DNA of 61,416 nucleotides from a virus. The translations under genes and the position numbers were made by a program. This document shows positions 48,549-56,847 of the stretch, piece by piece. The stretch's first letter is position 1. Each line of letters opens with the position of its first letter. The notes beneath the pieces were generated by a model that had not been told where the DNA came from, did not search any database, and saw only the letters and a list, made by a program, of their open reading frames with translations. The DNA lies in the IMG/VR virus record IMGVR_UViG_3300047509_000054, positions 1 to 61,416 of that record. The stretch is one strand, 5' to 3'.

Positions 48549-48845
48549 ATGGACATCGCAGAGGCGCAGGCGGTCCTACAGGCCGAAGCCGACAAACTAA
48601 CCGATGCGTTGCGGCGCAAGGGGTACGTGGACGCTCACTGCGAGATTTGGATCAACCGGAGTGGCACTGGCGAGGCCACGATCTACGTGGCTACGTGGCC
48701 GATCGTACCCGGCAGCAACCCTTATCTGTCGTCGCTGATCCGTGACGCTCGGGCACAGATCATGGAGTTGCCGTTTTCGGATGCGATGGCCTACGCCGAC
48801 GAGTTCAATGGTCCGCTATATCTGATGAGCGAACAGGTACAATGA
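48549..48845 (+). CDS. Hypothetical early protein
   Basis: 98 aa, start ATG 48549. Helix (AEAQAVLQAEADKLTDAL) then a beta part (CEIWINRSGTGEATIYVATW). Last gene before the 250-bp leader of the recombination genes. Confidence 0.5.
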   Translation: MDIAEAQAVLQAEADKLTDALRRKGYVDAHCEIWINRSGTGEATIYVATWPIVPGSNPYLSSLIRDARAQIMELPFSDAMAYADEFNGPLYLMSEQVQ

Positions 48846-49097
48846 TGATCCTTGGCGGGGCGGCATCGGATCAGAGTTATGCTCGCGCCTCTGGCTCTGA
48901 TCGCGTAGCCCCGCAGAGGCGCACCCTCGGGGAAACTCGGGGGTGCGACACTCCTACTTTGGGGTTGCGACGATTTGTCACATGGACTCGCGTCGAAATC
49001 GGCCCCCTCATACTCCCCGGTTTAAGAGACAGTAAGAAAGAATGGGAGAACTACCCCGTTCTCCCAAACCCTCTCCTCCCAAACTTTGGTGATCTTT
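48846..49097 (+). promoter_or_regulatory. 252-bp leader with several hairpins upstream of the recombination genes
   Basis: Inverted repeats: GATCAGAG/CTCTGATC (48870-48903), GCACCC/GGGTGC (48921-48951 region) and GGGAGAAC/GTTCTCCC (49043-49064). The last is followed by a C/T-rich run. It could attenuate or terminate transcription before the ERF gene. No convincing gene inside. Confidence 0.45.
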
Positions 49098-49847
49098 ATG
49101 TCAAAGGCTTCTCAAGAGAAGTCATCGCAAGAGGTCGCGACTGTCGTTCCATCGACTGCGCCGGTCGTCTCGCAGATAATGGAACTCGCCGCGCGCAAGG
49201 ACATCAACCCCGAGATGTTCGACCGCCTCGTCGCGTGGCAGGAGCGCGAGGTCGCGCGGCAGGCGGAGATAGCCTACAACGCCGCCATGAACGCCGCGCA
49301 AGCAGAGATCCAGCCCGTCGCGCGTAAGACCGAGAACAGCCAGACGAAAAGCTTCTATGCCAAGCTTGAGGCGATCGATGCCGAGATCAGGCCGATTTAT
49401 CTGCGCCACGGCTTCTCGCTCGAATACGACACCGTGCCACCGATAGCGCCGGGCCAGATCCGAGTCGCGTGCCGGTGCTCGCATCGTGACGGCCATAGCC
49501 GGATGTTCTACCGCGAGGCTCCGGTCGACATGCTCGGCCCGAAAGGCAGCGCCGTCAAAACCGCGCTGCATGGCGGCGGCTCCACCGAGACGTATCTGCG
49601 GCGCTACCTGACGACGGGCATTTTCAACGTGGTCTTCAAAAAAGATGATGACGGTGTTCTCGGCGGCATGCGCTTCATCACTGCCGAGCAAGTCGCCGAA
49701 CTAGACCGCCTGCTCACTGACAGCAAGAGCGACCGCCTGCGGTTCCTACAGTATTTCGGCATCGCCGCGCTTGAGTCCATGGAAGCCGCTGCGCTGGTCC
49801 CGGCTCGAAATATGCTGATCTCGAAAATGGGTGGTGCGAAGCCATGA
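49098..49847 (+). CDS. erf: ERF-family single-strand annealing protein
   Basis: 249 aa, start ATG 49098. A helical N-terminus, then GGGSTETYLRRYLTTGIF, the signature region of ERF annealing proteins, preceded by LHGG. Pairs complementary ssDNA; followed at once by an exonuclease, the usual two-part recombination module. Confidence 0.75.
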   Translation: MSKASQEKSSQEVATVVPSTAPVVSQIMELAARKDINPEMFDRLVAWQEREVARQAEIAYNAAMNAAQAEIQPVARKTENSQTKSFYAKLEAIDAEIRPIYLRHGFSLEYDTVPPIAPGQIRVACRCSHRDGHSRMFYREAPVDMLGPKGSAVKTALHGGGSTETYLRRYLTTGIFNVVFKKDDDGVLGGMRFITAEQVAELDRLLTDSKSDRLRFLQYFGIAALESMEAAALVPARNMLISKMGGAKP

Positions 49848-50566
49848 GGATCATCGACGTTCAGCAGGGCACGCCCGAGTTTTTCCGCGCCCGTATGGGT
49901 ATCGTCACGGCGTCCCATGCAGATCAGATCATTACTCCGGTCAAGGCCGAGTTGTCGAATGCGTCACGCAAATACGCTTATAAATTGGTCGCGGAACGGC
50001 TGTTGAACGAGCCGATGACGACAGGCGTCGAGACTGACTGGATGGCGCGTGGGAAGGAACTTGAGCCGCTGGCGGTCAAGCAATTCGAGTGGGTCAATGA
50101 GATTCAGACGGAGCCGGTCGGCTTCATCGTGACGAATGATGGTTTGGTGGGCGCAAGTCCAGATCGCCTCATCAAGGGCCAAAACGCAGGATTGGAGATC
50201 AAGTCTCCGGCGCCTCACACTCACATCGGCTACCTTCTCGACGGCCCAGGAGAGGCTTACCGCCCTCAAGTGATGACACAAATGTACGTGGCAGAATTCG
50301 ATTCCGTCACCTTCTATTCGTACTCTGATCGGATGCCGGCCGCGACGATCCGCACGAACCGCGACGAAATTTACATCGCGAAGCTGAAGGACGCTCTCGA
50401 CCAGTTCAACGCGCAGCTATTCGAGATGCTTGATCGCGCGAAGTCGCTGGGCGTCTTTCAGGCTTTCGATTCCGCTCTGACTCCGACCGACGTGGAGCGC
50501 TCCGAGGAGCTTAACCGCCAGTTCCGCGAGGACTTCGGGTTGAGTTCGTTCGGCGAATCGTCATGA
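49844..50566 (+). CDS. YqaJ-type recombination exonuclease
   Basis: 240 aa. PD-(D/E)xK core: Asp107 (GASPDRL), Glu118-x-Lys120 (GLEIKSP). N-terminal RMGIVTASHADQI is typical of YqaJ nucleases. Probably resects DNA ends for the ERF protein. ATGA overlap. Confidence 0.8.
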   Translation: MRIIDVQQGTPEFFRARMGIVTASHADQIITPVKAELSNASRKYAYKLVAERLLNEPMTTGVETDWMARGKELEPLAVKQFEWVNEIQTEPVGFIVTNDGLVGASPDRLIKGQNAGLEIKSPAPHTHIGYLLDGPGEAYRPQVMTQMYVAEFDSVTFYSYSDRMPAATIRTNRDEIYIAKLKDALDQFNAQLFEMLDRAKSLGVFQAFDSALTPTDVERSEELNRQFREDFGLSSFGESS

Positions 50567-50832
50567 CCGACGAAACAGCGCGGGCGCGCGACGCAGAGCG
50601 ACTCGTTATCAAAATCGGATATCTACTCGACGAGGAGAAACCGTTTGAAGCTGCCGCGCTCATTGTCGCGGATCGCCTCGCCGCCGAGGCGCGCGGGCGA
50701 GCGGCGGTGGATAGCGTCCTTCACGACTTCATACGAGCATACGATGAAGGTGTGTTTGGTGATGCAGGATGGCACGACAGGGAGGCTGATATCGTCGCCC
50801 GCATCCGCGCCCTAAAGGACACGCCGCGATGA
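50563..50832 (+). CDS. Hypothetical early protein
   Basis: 89 aa, all-helical and acidic (IKIGYLLDEEKPFEAAALIV; DFIRAYDEGVFGDAGWHD). ATGA overlaps on both sides. Unknown. Confidence 0.5.
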   Translation: MTDETARARDAERLVIKIGYLLDEEKPFEAAALIVADRLAAEARGRAAVDSVLHDFIRAYDEGVFGDAGWHDREADIVARIRALKDTPR

Positions 50833-50981
50833 CCGAAAGTAACGAGTTCGGCGACTGGTGGTCCGATGCGATGAAGGAGCGAGCCGTGGCTGATTACTTG
50901 CTTGCTATAGGGCCACTGGCGTTTCTTGTCGCCGTCATTATTGGCGTGGTGTTTTACATCGTGGACGGGGGATCGCAATGA
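50829..50981 (+). CDS. Small membrane protein
   Basis: 50 aa, one transmembrane helix (LAIGPLAFLVAVIIGVVFYI) behind an acidic N-terminus. Coupled by overlaps. Unknown. Confidence 0.45.
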   Translation: MTESNEFGDWWSDAMKERAVADYLLAIGPLAFLVAVIIGVVFYIVDGGSQ

Positions 50982-51472
50982 CCGAGATCGACCAAGCGTT
51001 GGCGCGCATTTCGTCGGGTGGCCCCATCAATAGATGGATTGGCAGAGGTCGATCAATTGACTGGTTTGCCGATTATGTTATGCCAGAGCCGAATAGCGGA
51101 TGTTGGTTCTGGACCGGCCATATCGATGACCTTGGGTATGGCAACGTGATGATCTACGGCAAAAGAAAACGCGCCCATAGATTAATGTGGGAGGTGTCTG
51201 GTCGAACGGTATCGCCTGGATTGGTTTTAGATCACAAATGCAACGTGCGATCATGCTGTAACCCTGATCATCTTCAGGCTGTGACCCATCGTGTAAATAT
51301 CCTGCGGGGAACATCGCCATCTGCGCGACACGCCGGGAAAACTCATTGCGCGAACGGCCACGAATTCACGCCGGAAAACACGTACATTAACAAGACAGCT
51401 AGAGTCTGCCGTGCGTGTGGTCGGGCTAGTTTTCTACGGAACAAGGCAAGGCGAAAGGCGATTCCTCGATGA
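50978..51472 (+). CDS. HNH homing-type endonuclease 2
   Basis: 164 aa. LDHKCNVRSCCNPDHLQAVT is the HNH core, with the THCANGHEFTPENTY / CRACG zinc module after it. AT-rich relative to neighbours. Same family as the enzyme at 32210. ATGA overlaps show it has been taken into the operon. Confidence 0.85.
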   Translation: MTEIDQALARISSGGPINRWIGRGRSIDWFADYVMPEPNSGCWFWTGHIDDLGYGNVMIYGKRKRAHRLMWEVSGRTVSPGLVLDHKCNVRSCCNPDHLQAVTHRVNILRGTSPSARHAGKTHCANGHEFTPENTYINKTARVCRACGRASFLRNKARRKAIPR

Positions 51473-52419
51473 CCATTGATGATGCGACCGTCGAGCGCAC
51501 AGCCGCCGCTGTTTTCGATGTGTGGGATAGGCCGGACAGCAAAGCAGAGGACATCGCCCTCGCCGTGCTCGCCGCCAGCGGATGGGGCGAGGAACGCGAT
51601 GACGCTCGTAGCATTGTTACGAAGCTAGAACGCGAACTATATGCCGCCGAGCAGCGCGTTGGGCGGCTGGATGCGATCATTCGTGATGTAGTCACGAGCG
51701 ATGTCATCGCGCGAGCGCAACGGGCAACGGAAAATGGCGAAGAGCGTGTCCCGTGCTTCTTTTCGATCGACTGGATAGGTCGCTGCATTGCTGCCCTCTC
51801 CGCGCCCCCTGCGCCGGCGCCCTCTTTCCAGGCGAGGGTCCAGCCTTGGATGATGGAGTGCTTCGGCGAAGAGATCAGCGCCGATATTTCAGAGCGGTGT
51901 CATCGTCTCTACGAAGAGGTCGGCGAGACGGTCCAGGCGCTTGGAATGACCCGCAGCGAGGCGCACCAACTTGTTGACTACACCTGGGATCGCGAAGCAG
52001 GCAAGCCGGCACAAGAGATCGGTGGCGTCATGGTGACGCTGGCCGCGCTCTGTCTAGCCGCCGGCCTCGACATGCACGAATGCGGCGAGGTCGAACTAGT
52101 GCGCGCGTGGGGAAAGATAGAGACGATCCGCGCGAAGCAAGCGGCCAAGCCGAAGCACTCACCGCTGCCTGCGCCGGCTCCCGAGCGCGACGGGTGGCGG
52201 CCAACGCCATCCCCAGGCTTTGATCACTCGCTACCGAACGATGCGCCAACGCCGGTTGACCCGCCCTATCGCATCACCTGTCAGGACGAGAACGCTATTG
52301 TTGTAGAGTGGCTGGAAGGTGAGATGAAGGGCAAGACGGCGCGATTCATTCTGACGCCGCCGTCAGCCGCGTATTTCAACGAGCCCCTCTCTACCCCGCC
52401 GCGCGAGACGACGACATGA
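51469..52419 (+). CDS. MazG-like NTP pyrophosphohydrolase-type protein
   Basis: 316 aa. Residues ~120-205 (FQARVQPWMMECFGEEISAD, RLYEEVGETVQALG, QEIGGVMVTLAALC) form an all-alpha NTP-PPase-like domain of the type found in alphaproteobacterial phages; EEVGE (149-153) supplies metal-binding acids. A variable N-terminal helical part and a Pro-rich C-terminal extension surround it. May clear non-canonical or alarmone nucleotides. Confidence 0.7.
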   Translation: MTIDDATVERTAAAVFDVWDRPDSKAEDIALAVLAASGWGEERDDARSIVTKLERELYAAEQRVGRLDAIIRDVVTSDVIARAQRATENGEERVPCFFSIDWIGRCIAALSAPPAPAPSFQARVQPWMMECFGEEISADISERCHRLYEEVGETVQALGMTRSEAHQLVDYTWDREAGKPAQEIGGVMVTLAALCLAAGLDMHECGEVELVRAWGKIETIRAKQAAKPKHSPLPAPAPERDGWRPTPSPGFDHSLPNDAPTPVDPPYRITCQDENAIVVEWLEGEMKGKTARFILTPPSAAYFNEPLSTPPRETTT

Positions 52420-52640
52420 GACAAACCGGACGCGCCGGATGCTTGCATGGATTGCACCCGAATATACGTCACTCCATGCGGGTGTTCGATAAACTGCCGA
52501 GACCTATACGCGATGCGATCAATCGAGCCGATTACGAGGTCTGCATCATTTGCGTTCGCGACCTGATGCGCGATCCTTGGATGCCGAAGCCGGTGGCGAT
52601 GCTAGAAAATGAGATACGGCGACGCGAGACGCCGACATGA
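52416..52640 (+). CDS. Small hypothetical protein
   Basis: 74 aa, with several His/Cys in the N-terminal part and LPRPIRDAINRADYEVCIIC. Overlaps by ATGA. Unknown. Confidence 0.45.
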   Translation: MRQTGRAGCLHGLHPNIRHSMRVFDKLPRPIRDAINRADYEVCIICVRDLMRDPWMPKPVAMLENEIRRRETPT

Positions 52641-52876
52641 CGCTGCAAGAGAGGTTGCGTGGTGATCGCGGTGCCGGACAAGTCCATTGGGACGATTGCC
52701 GCGAAGCCGCCGACGAGATCGACCGATTGCGCGCGGCGTTGGAGAACATCATTTTGAGATTTGAGAGCTGCCTCCAATATGCCGGATCATCCGAAGAATA
52801 CGTAAAACTTGCGACATCGGATGCTCGCGCCGCCCTATCCGCCGGGACCGCCTCGCGCGCGGAGAAGGCGCTATGA
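52637..52876 (+). CDS. Small hypothetical protein
   Basis: 79 aa, helical (EAADEIDRLRAALENIILRF), a common style for small phage proteins with an EIxRLR motif. Unknown. Confidence 0.5.
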   Translation: MTLQERLRGDRGAGQVHWDDCREAADEIDRLRAALENIILRFESCLQYAGSSEEYVKLATSDARAALSAGTASRAEKAL

Positions 52877-53244
52877 AGGTCATAGACACAGACCGATCGG
52901 AACATGGTCCGCAAAGGCGCAAAGACGCACGCGGTCGGCATCTTCATAGCTGCTGCGTTTGCGGGCATCTAAGTCATTGGACGGAGAGTTGGTCCTGGTA
53001 CGGAAGTTTCAAAGATTTGGACGATTCAGAGGCGCTGGCTAAGTTCTGCTCGCCATCATGCGCAGATACAGCCGGCGCCGATTGCGACCTCATAACGAAC
53101 GAGATGCGGGAACGTGCCAGAAATGCCGAATGGCGCGAGCCTGAGTTGGCATATCGAGAGGCTACAGATAGAGAAAAGTACCAAAACGCAAAGGCAGACC
53201 AAAAACGCCGTGCATTGCGCGCGGAGAAGGCGCCGCAGGGATGA
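52873..53244 (+). CDS. Zinc-finger-like protein
   Basis: 123 aa. CCVCGHLSHW and FCSPSCAD form a four-Cys zinc site; the C-terminal half is charged and helical. Last rightward gene; the next gene converges only 4 bp away. Confidence 0.5.
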   Translation: MKVIDTDRSEHGPQRRKDARGRHLHSCCVCGHLSHWTESWSWYGSFKDLDDSEALAKFCSPSCADTAGADCDLITNEMRERARNAEWREPELAYREATDREKYQNAKADQKRRALRAEKAPQG

Positions 53245-53248
53245 GCGG

Positions 53249-53407
53249 CTAGATCCTGCCAGAGAGCGCCATCACGACGAGAATGATGATCACGATGCCG
53301 ACGATCCCAATCCCACCGCCATAGGCCGGACCCCAGTTCTGGTGAGCGAAGAAGCCACCACCGCCGAAGACGACAAGCAAGATCAAGACGATAACAAGCA
53401 AAGACAT
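53249..53407 (-). CDS. DUF3309-like membrane peptide
   Basis: 52 aa with two hydrophobic helices around a Gly-rich turn (MSLLVIVLILLVVF start, GGGIGIVGIVIIILVVMALS), ending in SGRI as in DUF3309 proteins, common in alphaproteobacteria. Role unknown. Confidence 0.65.
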   Translation of the reverse strand: MSLLVIVLILLVVFGGGGFFAHQNWGPAYGGGIGIVGIVIIILVVMALSGRI

Positions 53408-53416
53408 GGCGCGCTC

Positions 53417-53668
53417 CTATGGCCGGCGAAGGTGGAGTGGCCCGCCGCCAGCGCCCAAAAGACACGAAACTAAATCGAATATGATTACGATCACGAATAT
53501 TGCGATGATGGCACCGATTACTATGTTGATAGCCCTCATGAGGATATCGCCGCCGACCCCGAACATCCCGAGAACCCACGGCAGTAGCAGGCGCAGGAGG
53601 GCGACGATGCACCCCACGACCACCAGCCATATGAGGAGGTTTTCGATGAAGGCCAAATCGAAACACAT
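53417..53668 (-). CDS. Small membrane protein
   Basis: 83 aa with two or three transmembrane helices (LLIWLVVVGCIVALLRLLLP, VIGAIIAIFVIVIIFDLVS). It may join the lysis genes downstream or be a separate moron. Unknown. Confidence 0.5.
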   Translation of the reverse strand: MCFDLAFIENLLIWLVVVGCIVALLRLLLPWVLGMFGVGGDILMRAINIVIGAIIAIFVIVIIFDLVSCLLGAGGGPLHLRRP

Positions 53669-53718
53669 GGTTCGTCTCCCGGTTCCCCAATAGGTGAACG
53701 CTTCAATCTAGGGTTTAC

Positions 53719-54261
53719 TTACCGATGCCCTTTCAGGTTGGTCACGTCGTTGCGCAGGTTGTTGATCTCGATGGTCGTCTTGAGTCCTTCCGTCCGCTGC
53801 GACTGCTCGAACGCCTTCTGCTCGCCCTGAACGTCCTGAATCCACAGGGTATTCGCCTTGGTTCTGACATCGATCGCCTCGATATCGCTCTTGTTCTTCT
53901 CGGTGGCCTTTTCGGTCGCGTTGGTCGATGCCACGTGCTCAGCAAACTTGCGGTCGAAATAGAAAAATGCCGTGCCAACAGCGCTGAGTATCGCAATGAC
54001 GACGGTGAGCGCCAGCGCACCCCAGATACGGATTTCCGTTGCCACCTTGTCCCGGCGCTCAAGTTCACCGCGCAGCCTCGCGTTCTCGGCTCGCCGGTCG
54101 CTCTCGTTGAGCGTCGCTTCAAGGAGGCCATCTCGAATGGTTTGCTTGCTGATCTCAGCTTCGACGCGATGGCGGTGTTCATCACTCACGGTGGCCTGAT
54201 TATAGCCGGCTTCTTCCTGGGCTTCGGCTTGGGCAAAAGGGGTGTCGGCACCTGATTGCAT
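53719..54261 (-). CDS. Single-pass coiled-coil membrane protein, spanin-like candidate
   Basis: 180 aa. Cytoplasmic-side coiled coil (~30-75), one transmembrane segment (IWGALALTVVIAILSAVGTA at about 78-97), then a second helical region (EKNKSDIEAIDVRTKANTLW). Overlaps the upstream lipoprotein gene by 76 bp out of frame. Arrangement recalls inner-membrane spanins, but the long N-terminal part is unusual. Confidence 0.45.
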   Translation of the reverse strand: MQSGADTPFAQAEAQEEAGYNQATVSDEHRHRVEAEISKQTIRDGLLEATLNESDRRAENARLRGELERRDKVATEIRIWGALALTVVIAILSAVGTAFFYFDRKFAEHVASTNATEKATEKNKSDIEAIDVRTKANTLWIQDVQGEQKAFEQSQRTEGLKTTIEINNLRNDVTNLKGHR

Positions 54262-54611
54262 TCTGCACTCAGGACGTTGGCGGCGTGGGGCTTCCCGGTC
54301 TCGGGGTCAACGAGGTCGGTGTGTTCGAGCGCCGCAGCCTTGGCGGTTTCGCACTCGGCGAGAGTCATCCGACGAGAGGGGCTGACGGTTCCGCCGACCG
54401 TGTAGGTCTGAAGCATGGTGTTGGCGGCGGGTCCGGCCGGCGGTGTTGTCGAGGTCATGGTCTGCGAGACGCTGACTTGCGGGGAGGCCCCGGGCGCTGC
54501 GGTCGAGATCGTCGCCGTGGTATCGGGCGGCAAGGCGACGGTCGGTGCCACGGCGGGACAGGCGACAGGAGCGCATCCAGCAAGCAGCAGGAGAACGAGG
54601 GTGCGTTTCAT
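54186..54611 (-). CDS. Lipoprotein, outer-spanin candidate
   Basis: 141 aa. MKRTLVLLLLAGC is a lipoprotein signal with lipobox LLAGC. The mature part is Pro/Thr/Ala-rich with a Pro/Lys tail (LLPKPKPRKKPAI). The out-of-frame overlap with the coiled-coil gene resembles Rz/Rz1 pairs, although it is longer than most outer spanins. Confidence 0.5.
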   Translation of the reverse strand: MKRTLVLLLLAGCAPVACPAVAPTVALPPDTTATISTAAPGASPQVSVSQTMTSTTPPAGPAANTMLQTYTVGGTVSPSRRMTLAECETAKAAALEHTDLVDPETGKPHAANVLSAECNQVPTPLLPKPKPRKKPAIIRPP

Positions 54612-54811
54612 TTCTCGTAGAACAATCGATACGGCATTTCGAACTCTTGGCTCAGGTTGGCCGAGAGTTTGCGCGCGTGCTTGACGGGGATTTTGTCGGC
54701 GGCGATGTAGCCGTAGATGGTGGCTTCGTCGAGGCCGAGAAGCTTCGCCATTTGCCGGACGCCGCCGAAGGCATGGGCCAGTTCCGACACGGTGTCGATC
54801 GGCTTGCTCAC
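54608..54811 (-). CDS. HTH protein
   Basis: 67 aa, GTG start (54811, GTGA overlap). SELAHAFGGVRQMAKLLGLD and ATIYGYIAADKIP form a Cro/YdaS-like HTH. A regulator inside the lysis region is unusual. Confidence 0.55.
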   Translation of the reverse strand: MSKPIDTVSELAHAFGGVRQMAKLLGLDEATIYGYIAADKIPVKHARKLSANLSQEFEMPYRLFYEK

Positions 54812-54966
54812 TCGGTCTTCCCCGTCATGTTGAGCCGCGCCCGCAGCGCATCTAACTCCGCCTCGGTCTTGCCATGCGAGAAAAGCTCGATGCCGAAGCA
54901 GACCGACACGGCGATCAGCCCCACCACGGCGAGAAGAAACATCCACAGCGGCACGCACGCGCTCAT
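54808..54966 (-). CDS. Small membrane protein
   Basis: 52 aa, one transmembrane helix (LWMFLLAVVGLIAVSVCFGI) then a polar helix (KTEAELDALRARL). Coupled to its neighbours. Possible lysis accessory. Confidence 0.45.
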   Translation of the reverse strand: MSACVPLWMFLLAVVGLIAVSVCFGIELFSHGKTEAELDALRARLNMTGKTE

Positions 54967-55067
54967 CGTCCAGTCCTGTCAATGTGCAGAGTCAGCAGAT
55001 TTACGAGTCCTGCCACCACCAGCCCCATGCCGAAGCCCATCAGGAAACTGCCCCAATCAATAGTCAT
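54963..55067 (-). CDS. Small membrane protein
   Basis: 34 aa, Gly/Met-rich transmembrane helix (GSFLMGFGMGLVVAGLVNLL). Coupled by ATGA overlaps to the HNH gene upstream. Unknown. Confidence 0.45.
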   Translation of the reverse strand: MTIDWGSFLMGFGMGLVVAGLVNLLTLHIDRTGR

Positions 55068-55603
55068 CGGGCGGTCCTGTCGATCGCTTTGCGGAGAGTC
55101 CTTTTACGCGCATTCATTTTGCGGCCTCGCGCCGCGCGACACGCTCTGCATTGTCGGTTAGTGCCGGTAACGTTCGCCTGCGGCGGAAAATATGTATTGG
55201 CTTCGTCGTAAATGTGCCCCTGCGGGCAATGTGTCTTCCCCGCGTAATGATGAACCCCGTGAACGACGCTATCGTTGACGTTATCTGACCGGGTTCCGTA
55301 CCGTAAATTCACGAATGCTGGATTTTCTTTGTTTCCATCAACGTGTCGAATCTCAGTTCCGCTTGGCCTCGGCCCCGCAAACGCCAACATCACGAGTTTA
55401 TGAACGCGGATTCTGTACTCGCGGTTGCCCTTGAATATGCGCGCGACTCGATATCCCCTGGTATCCAGGGTATGCGCAAGCTGTCCGCCGGCAACTCCCT
55501 TTCTTCGCAAAGTATAAATCTCGCCAAAGGCATTGATCTTGTAGTTGTCGAAACCAGGGATGGGGCGCCACTCTTCCGGTGTGCTAGACACGTCGTCAAC
55601 CAT
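55064..55603 (-). CDS. NUMOD4-HNH homing endonuclease 3
   Basis: 179 aa, start ATG 55603 with AGGAG 9 nt upstream. N-terminal NUMOD4 (EEWRPIPGFDNYKINAFGEI), then an HNH core with HKLVMLAFAG, IRHVDGNKENPAFVNLRYG, then the THCPQGHIYDEANTY / CRACR zinc module. Lower GC than neighbours; a mobile gene within the lysis region. Confidence 0.85.
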   Translation of the reverse strand: MVDDVSSTPEEWRPIPGFDNYKINAFGEIYTLRRKGVAGGQLAHTLDTRGYRVARIFKGNREYRIRVHKLVMLAFAGPRPSGTEIRHVDGNKENPAFVNLRYGTRSDNVNDSVVHGVHHYAGKTHCPQGHIYDEANTYFPPQANVTGTNRQCRACRAARGRKMNARKRTLRKAIDRTAR

Positions 55604-55689
55604 GATCGCTTCTCCTAAAAGCGGTGGTGGCCAGAGCCGGGAGAGCGCTTCCAACGCCCTCTCGGCTCGTTGTATTTTACACATATTTT

Positions 55690-55917
55690 TCATTTCGTTC
55701 GAGAAATCGCTCGCCTTAACGCCGCATCCTTGACGCCCTTCACGAGCAGATCGGCAGATTGCTCAGGCTTCTGCATCGAGGTCTTTCCGGCTCTCTCGTC
55801 GGCAGCCTTGCCCTGCTTCATCTTGAACGCCTCGACGTGGCGTTCCTCGCAGTCGGTGCGGGAAATCCAGGTGAGGCCCACGGGGGCGATGCGACAGTGC
55901 GGGCAGAGAACGGTCAT
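55690..55917 (-). CDS. Small zinc-binding-like protein
   Basis: 75 aa, CPHC near the N-terminus and a basic helical rest (MTVLCPHCRIAPVGLTWISR start). Lies upstream of HNH 3 across an 86-bp gap. Unknown. Confidence 0.5.
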   Translation of the reverse strand: MTVLCPHCRIAPVGLTWISRTDCEERHVEAFKMKQGKAADERAGKTSMQKPEQSADLLVKGVKDAALRRAISRTK

Positions 55918-56111
55918 GCCTTGGCGTCAGCCTGCAACGTCGAATGTGCGAGTTCGAGAAAATCGTCGATTTGCGCCTGCTGCTCAGGTGTCGGCGCAGC
56001 CCCGGAGTTGATGAGGCCGATCGTGGTCTCGACGGCGGCGACGACAGCGGGCAGTTTCGGAGCGAGCGAGAGCAGGCCTTCGATGACCGAGATGATGAGC
56101 GCGGGGTTCAT
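55914..56111 (-). CDS. Small helical protein
   Basis: 65 aa (MNPALIISVIEGLLSLAPKL start), hydrophobic N-terminal helix and an acidic rest. Located among holin, lipoprotein and lysin genes; may be a membrane-associated lysis or virion protein. Confidence 0.5.
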   Translation of the reverse strand: MNPALIISVIEGLLSLAPKLPAVVAAVETTIGLINSGAAPTPEQQAQIDDFLELAHSTLQADAKA

Positions 56112-56473
56112 GGCGTGGCTCCTTTCGCTGGGGCCGGCATGTACTGCGTAACGAGGCTCTGGAATGCGACCAGCGCGGCTTGCGCTGCGGTGAGGTCCAC
56201 GGTCTGCCCGGCGGCGGCGCTTGCCGCAGCGGACTTGATGGCGTCGTAGGCGACTTGGTCCGCCTTGGCGATCTGGAGCACGGCGGCCGGATTTCGGCAT
56301 GGCGATACCGCTGGGGTACCGCAGTTTGGCATCTTGACATAGATATCGGCTAGCGTTTCGGCAGTCGCGAGGCCGACCTTGAGGGTGTCGACGGTGGTGA
56401 TCTGGCTTGTCGATGAGCAGCCGGAGAAGCCGGCGAGCAGGAGGAGGATGGGGACGGCGAGGAGGCGTTTCAT
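56108..56473 (-). CDS. Lipoprotein
   Basis: 121 aa. MKRLLAVPILLLLAGFSGC signal with lipobox; the mature domain is helical (TADTLKVGLATAET-like start and VDLTAAQAALVAFQ). Exported lysis-region lipoprotein of unknown function. Confidence 0.55.
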   Translation of the reverse strand: MKRLLAVPILLLLAGFSGCSSTSQITTVDTLKVGLATAETLADIYVKMPNCGTPAVSPCRNPAAVLQIAKADQVAYDAIKSAAASAAAGQTVDLTAAQAALVAFQSLVTQYMPAPAKGATP

Positions 56474-56847
56474 GGGGATGGTCCCTTGGTTGTCGCCAGT
56501 TGGCTGATTGTCGCATCCTTGGTTTTGCTCCCAGCCGTTGAGCCGAACCAATAGGACATAGCCGTGACCCAGGCTGTGGCGATGGAGCCGGTCAGGGTAT
56601 TGGCGACGTTGAGATTCCCAGGCGGGATCTCGTGGAACAGCATCACCGCGACATCGCCGAAGAAGCCGCAAGTCACGAGCAGCATCAGGACCAGCGGGGC
56701 GTTGTCGCGCCAGTCCGCGCTCTTGGTGATCGTCGTCGCCGTCGCTGGCGCGGTCTGCACGACCGTAGTGTCGCCGGCCGGATTGAGTGGAGCGGCTGGC
56801 GGGTCTATCGGCTTGCCGGTGAGCAGACTGATATTGTTGTCAGTCAT
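56470..56847 (-). CDS. Holin candidate
   Basis: 125 aa, start ATG 56847. A polar Pro/Thr-rich N-terminus is followed by two transmembrane segments (APLVLMLLVTCGFFGDVAVM; ANTLTGSIATAWVTAMSYWF) and a charged tail, the plan of 3TM/GTA-type phage holins. Directly after the endolysin gene with an ATGA overlap. Confidence 0.6.
   Translation of the reverse strand: MTDNNISLLTGKPIDPPAAPLNPAGDTTVVQTAPATATTITKSADWRDNAPLVLMLLVTCGFFGDVAVMLFHEIPPGNLNVANTLTGSIATAWVTAMSYWFGSTAGSKTKDATISQLATTKGPSP

Noticed and set aside
48842-49327. 161-aa frame overlapping the leader and the ERF gene
   Set aside because: It overlaps the ERF coding region in another frame, with Arg-rich shadow composition; the leader's hairpins argue for non-coding DNA.
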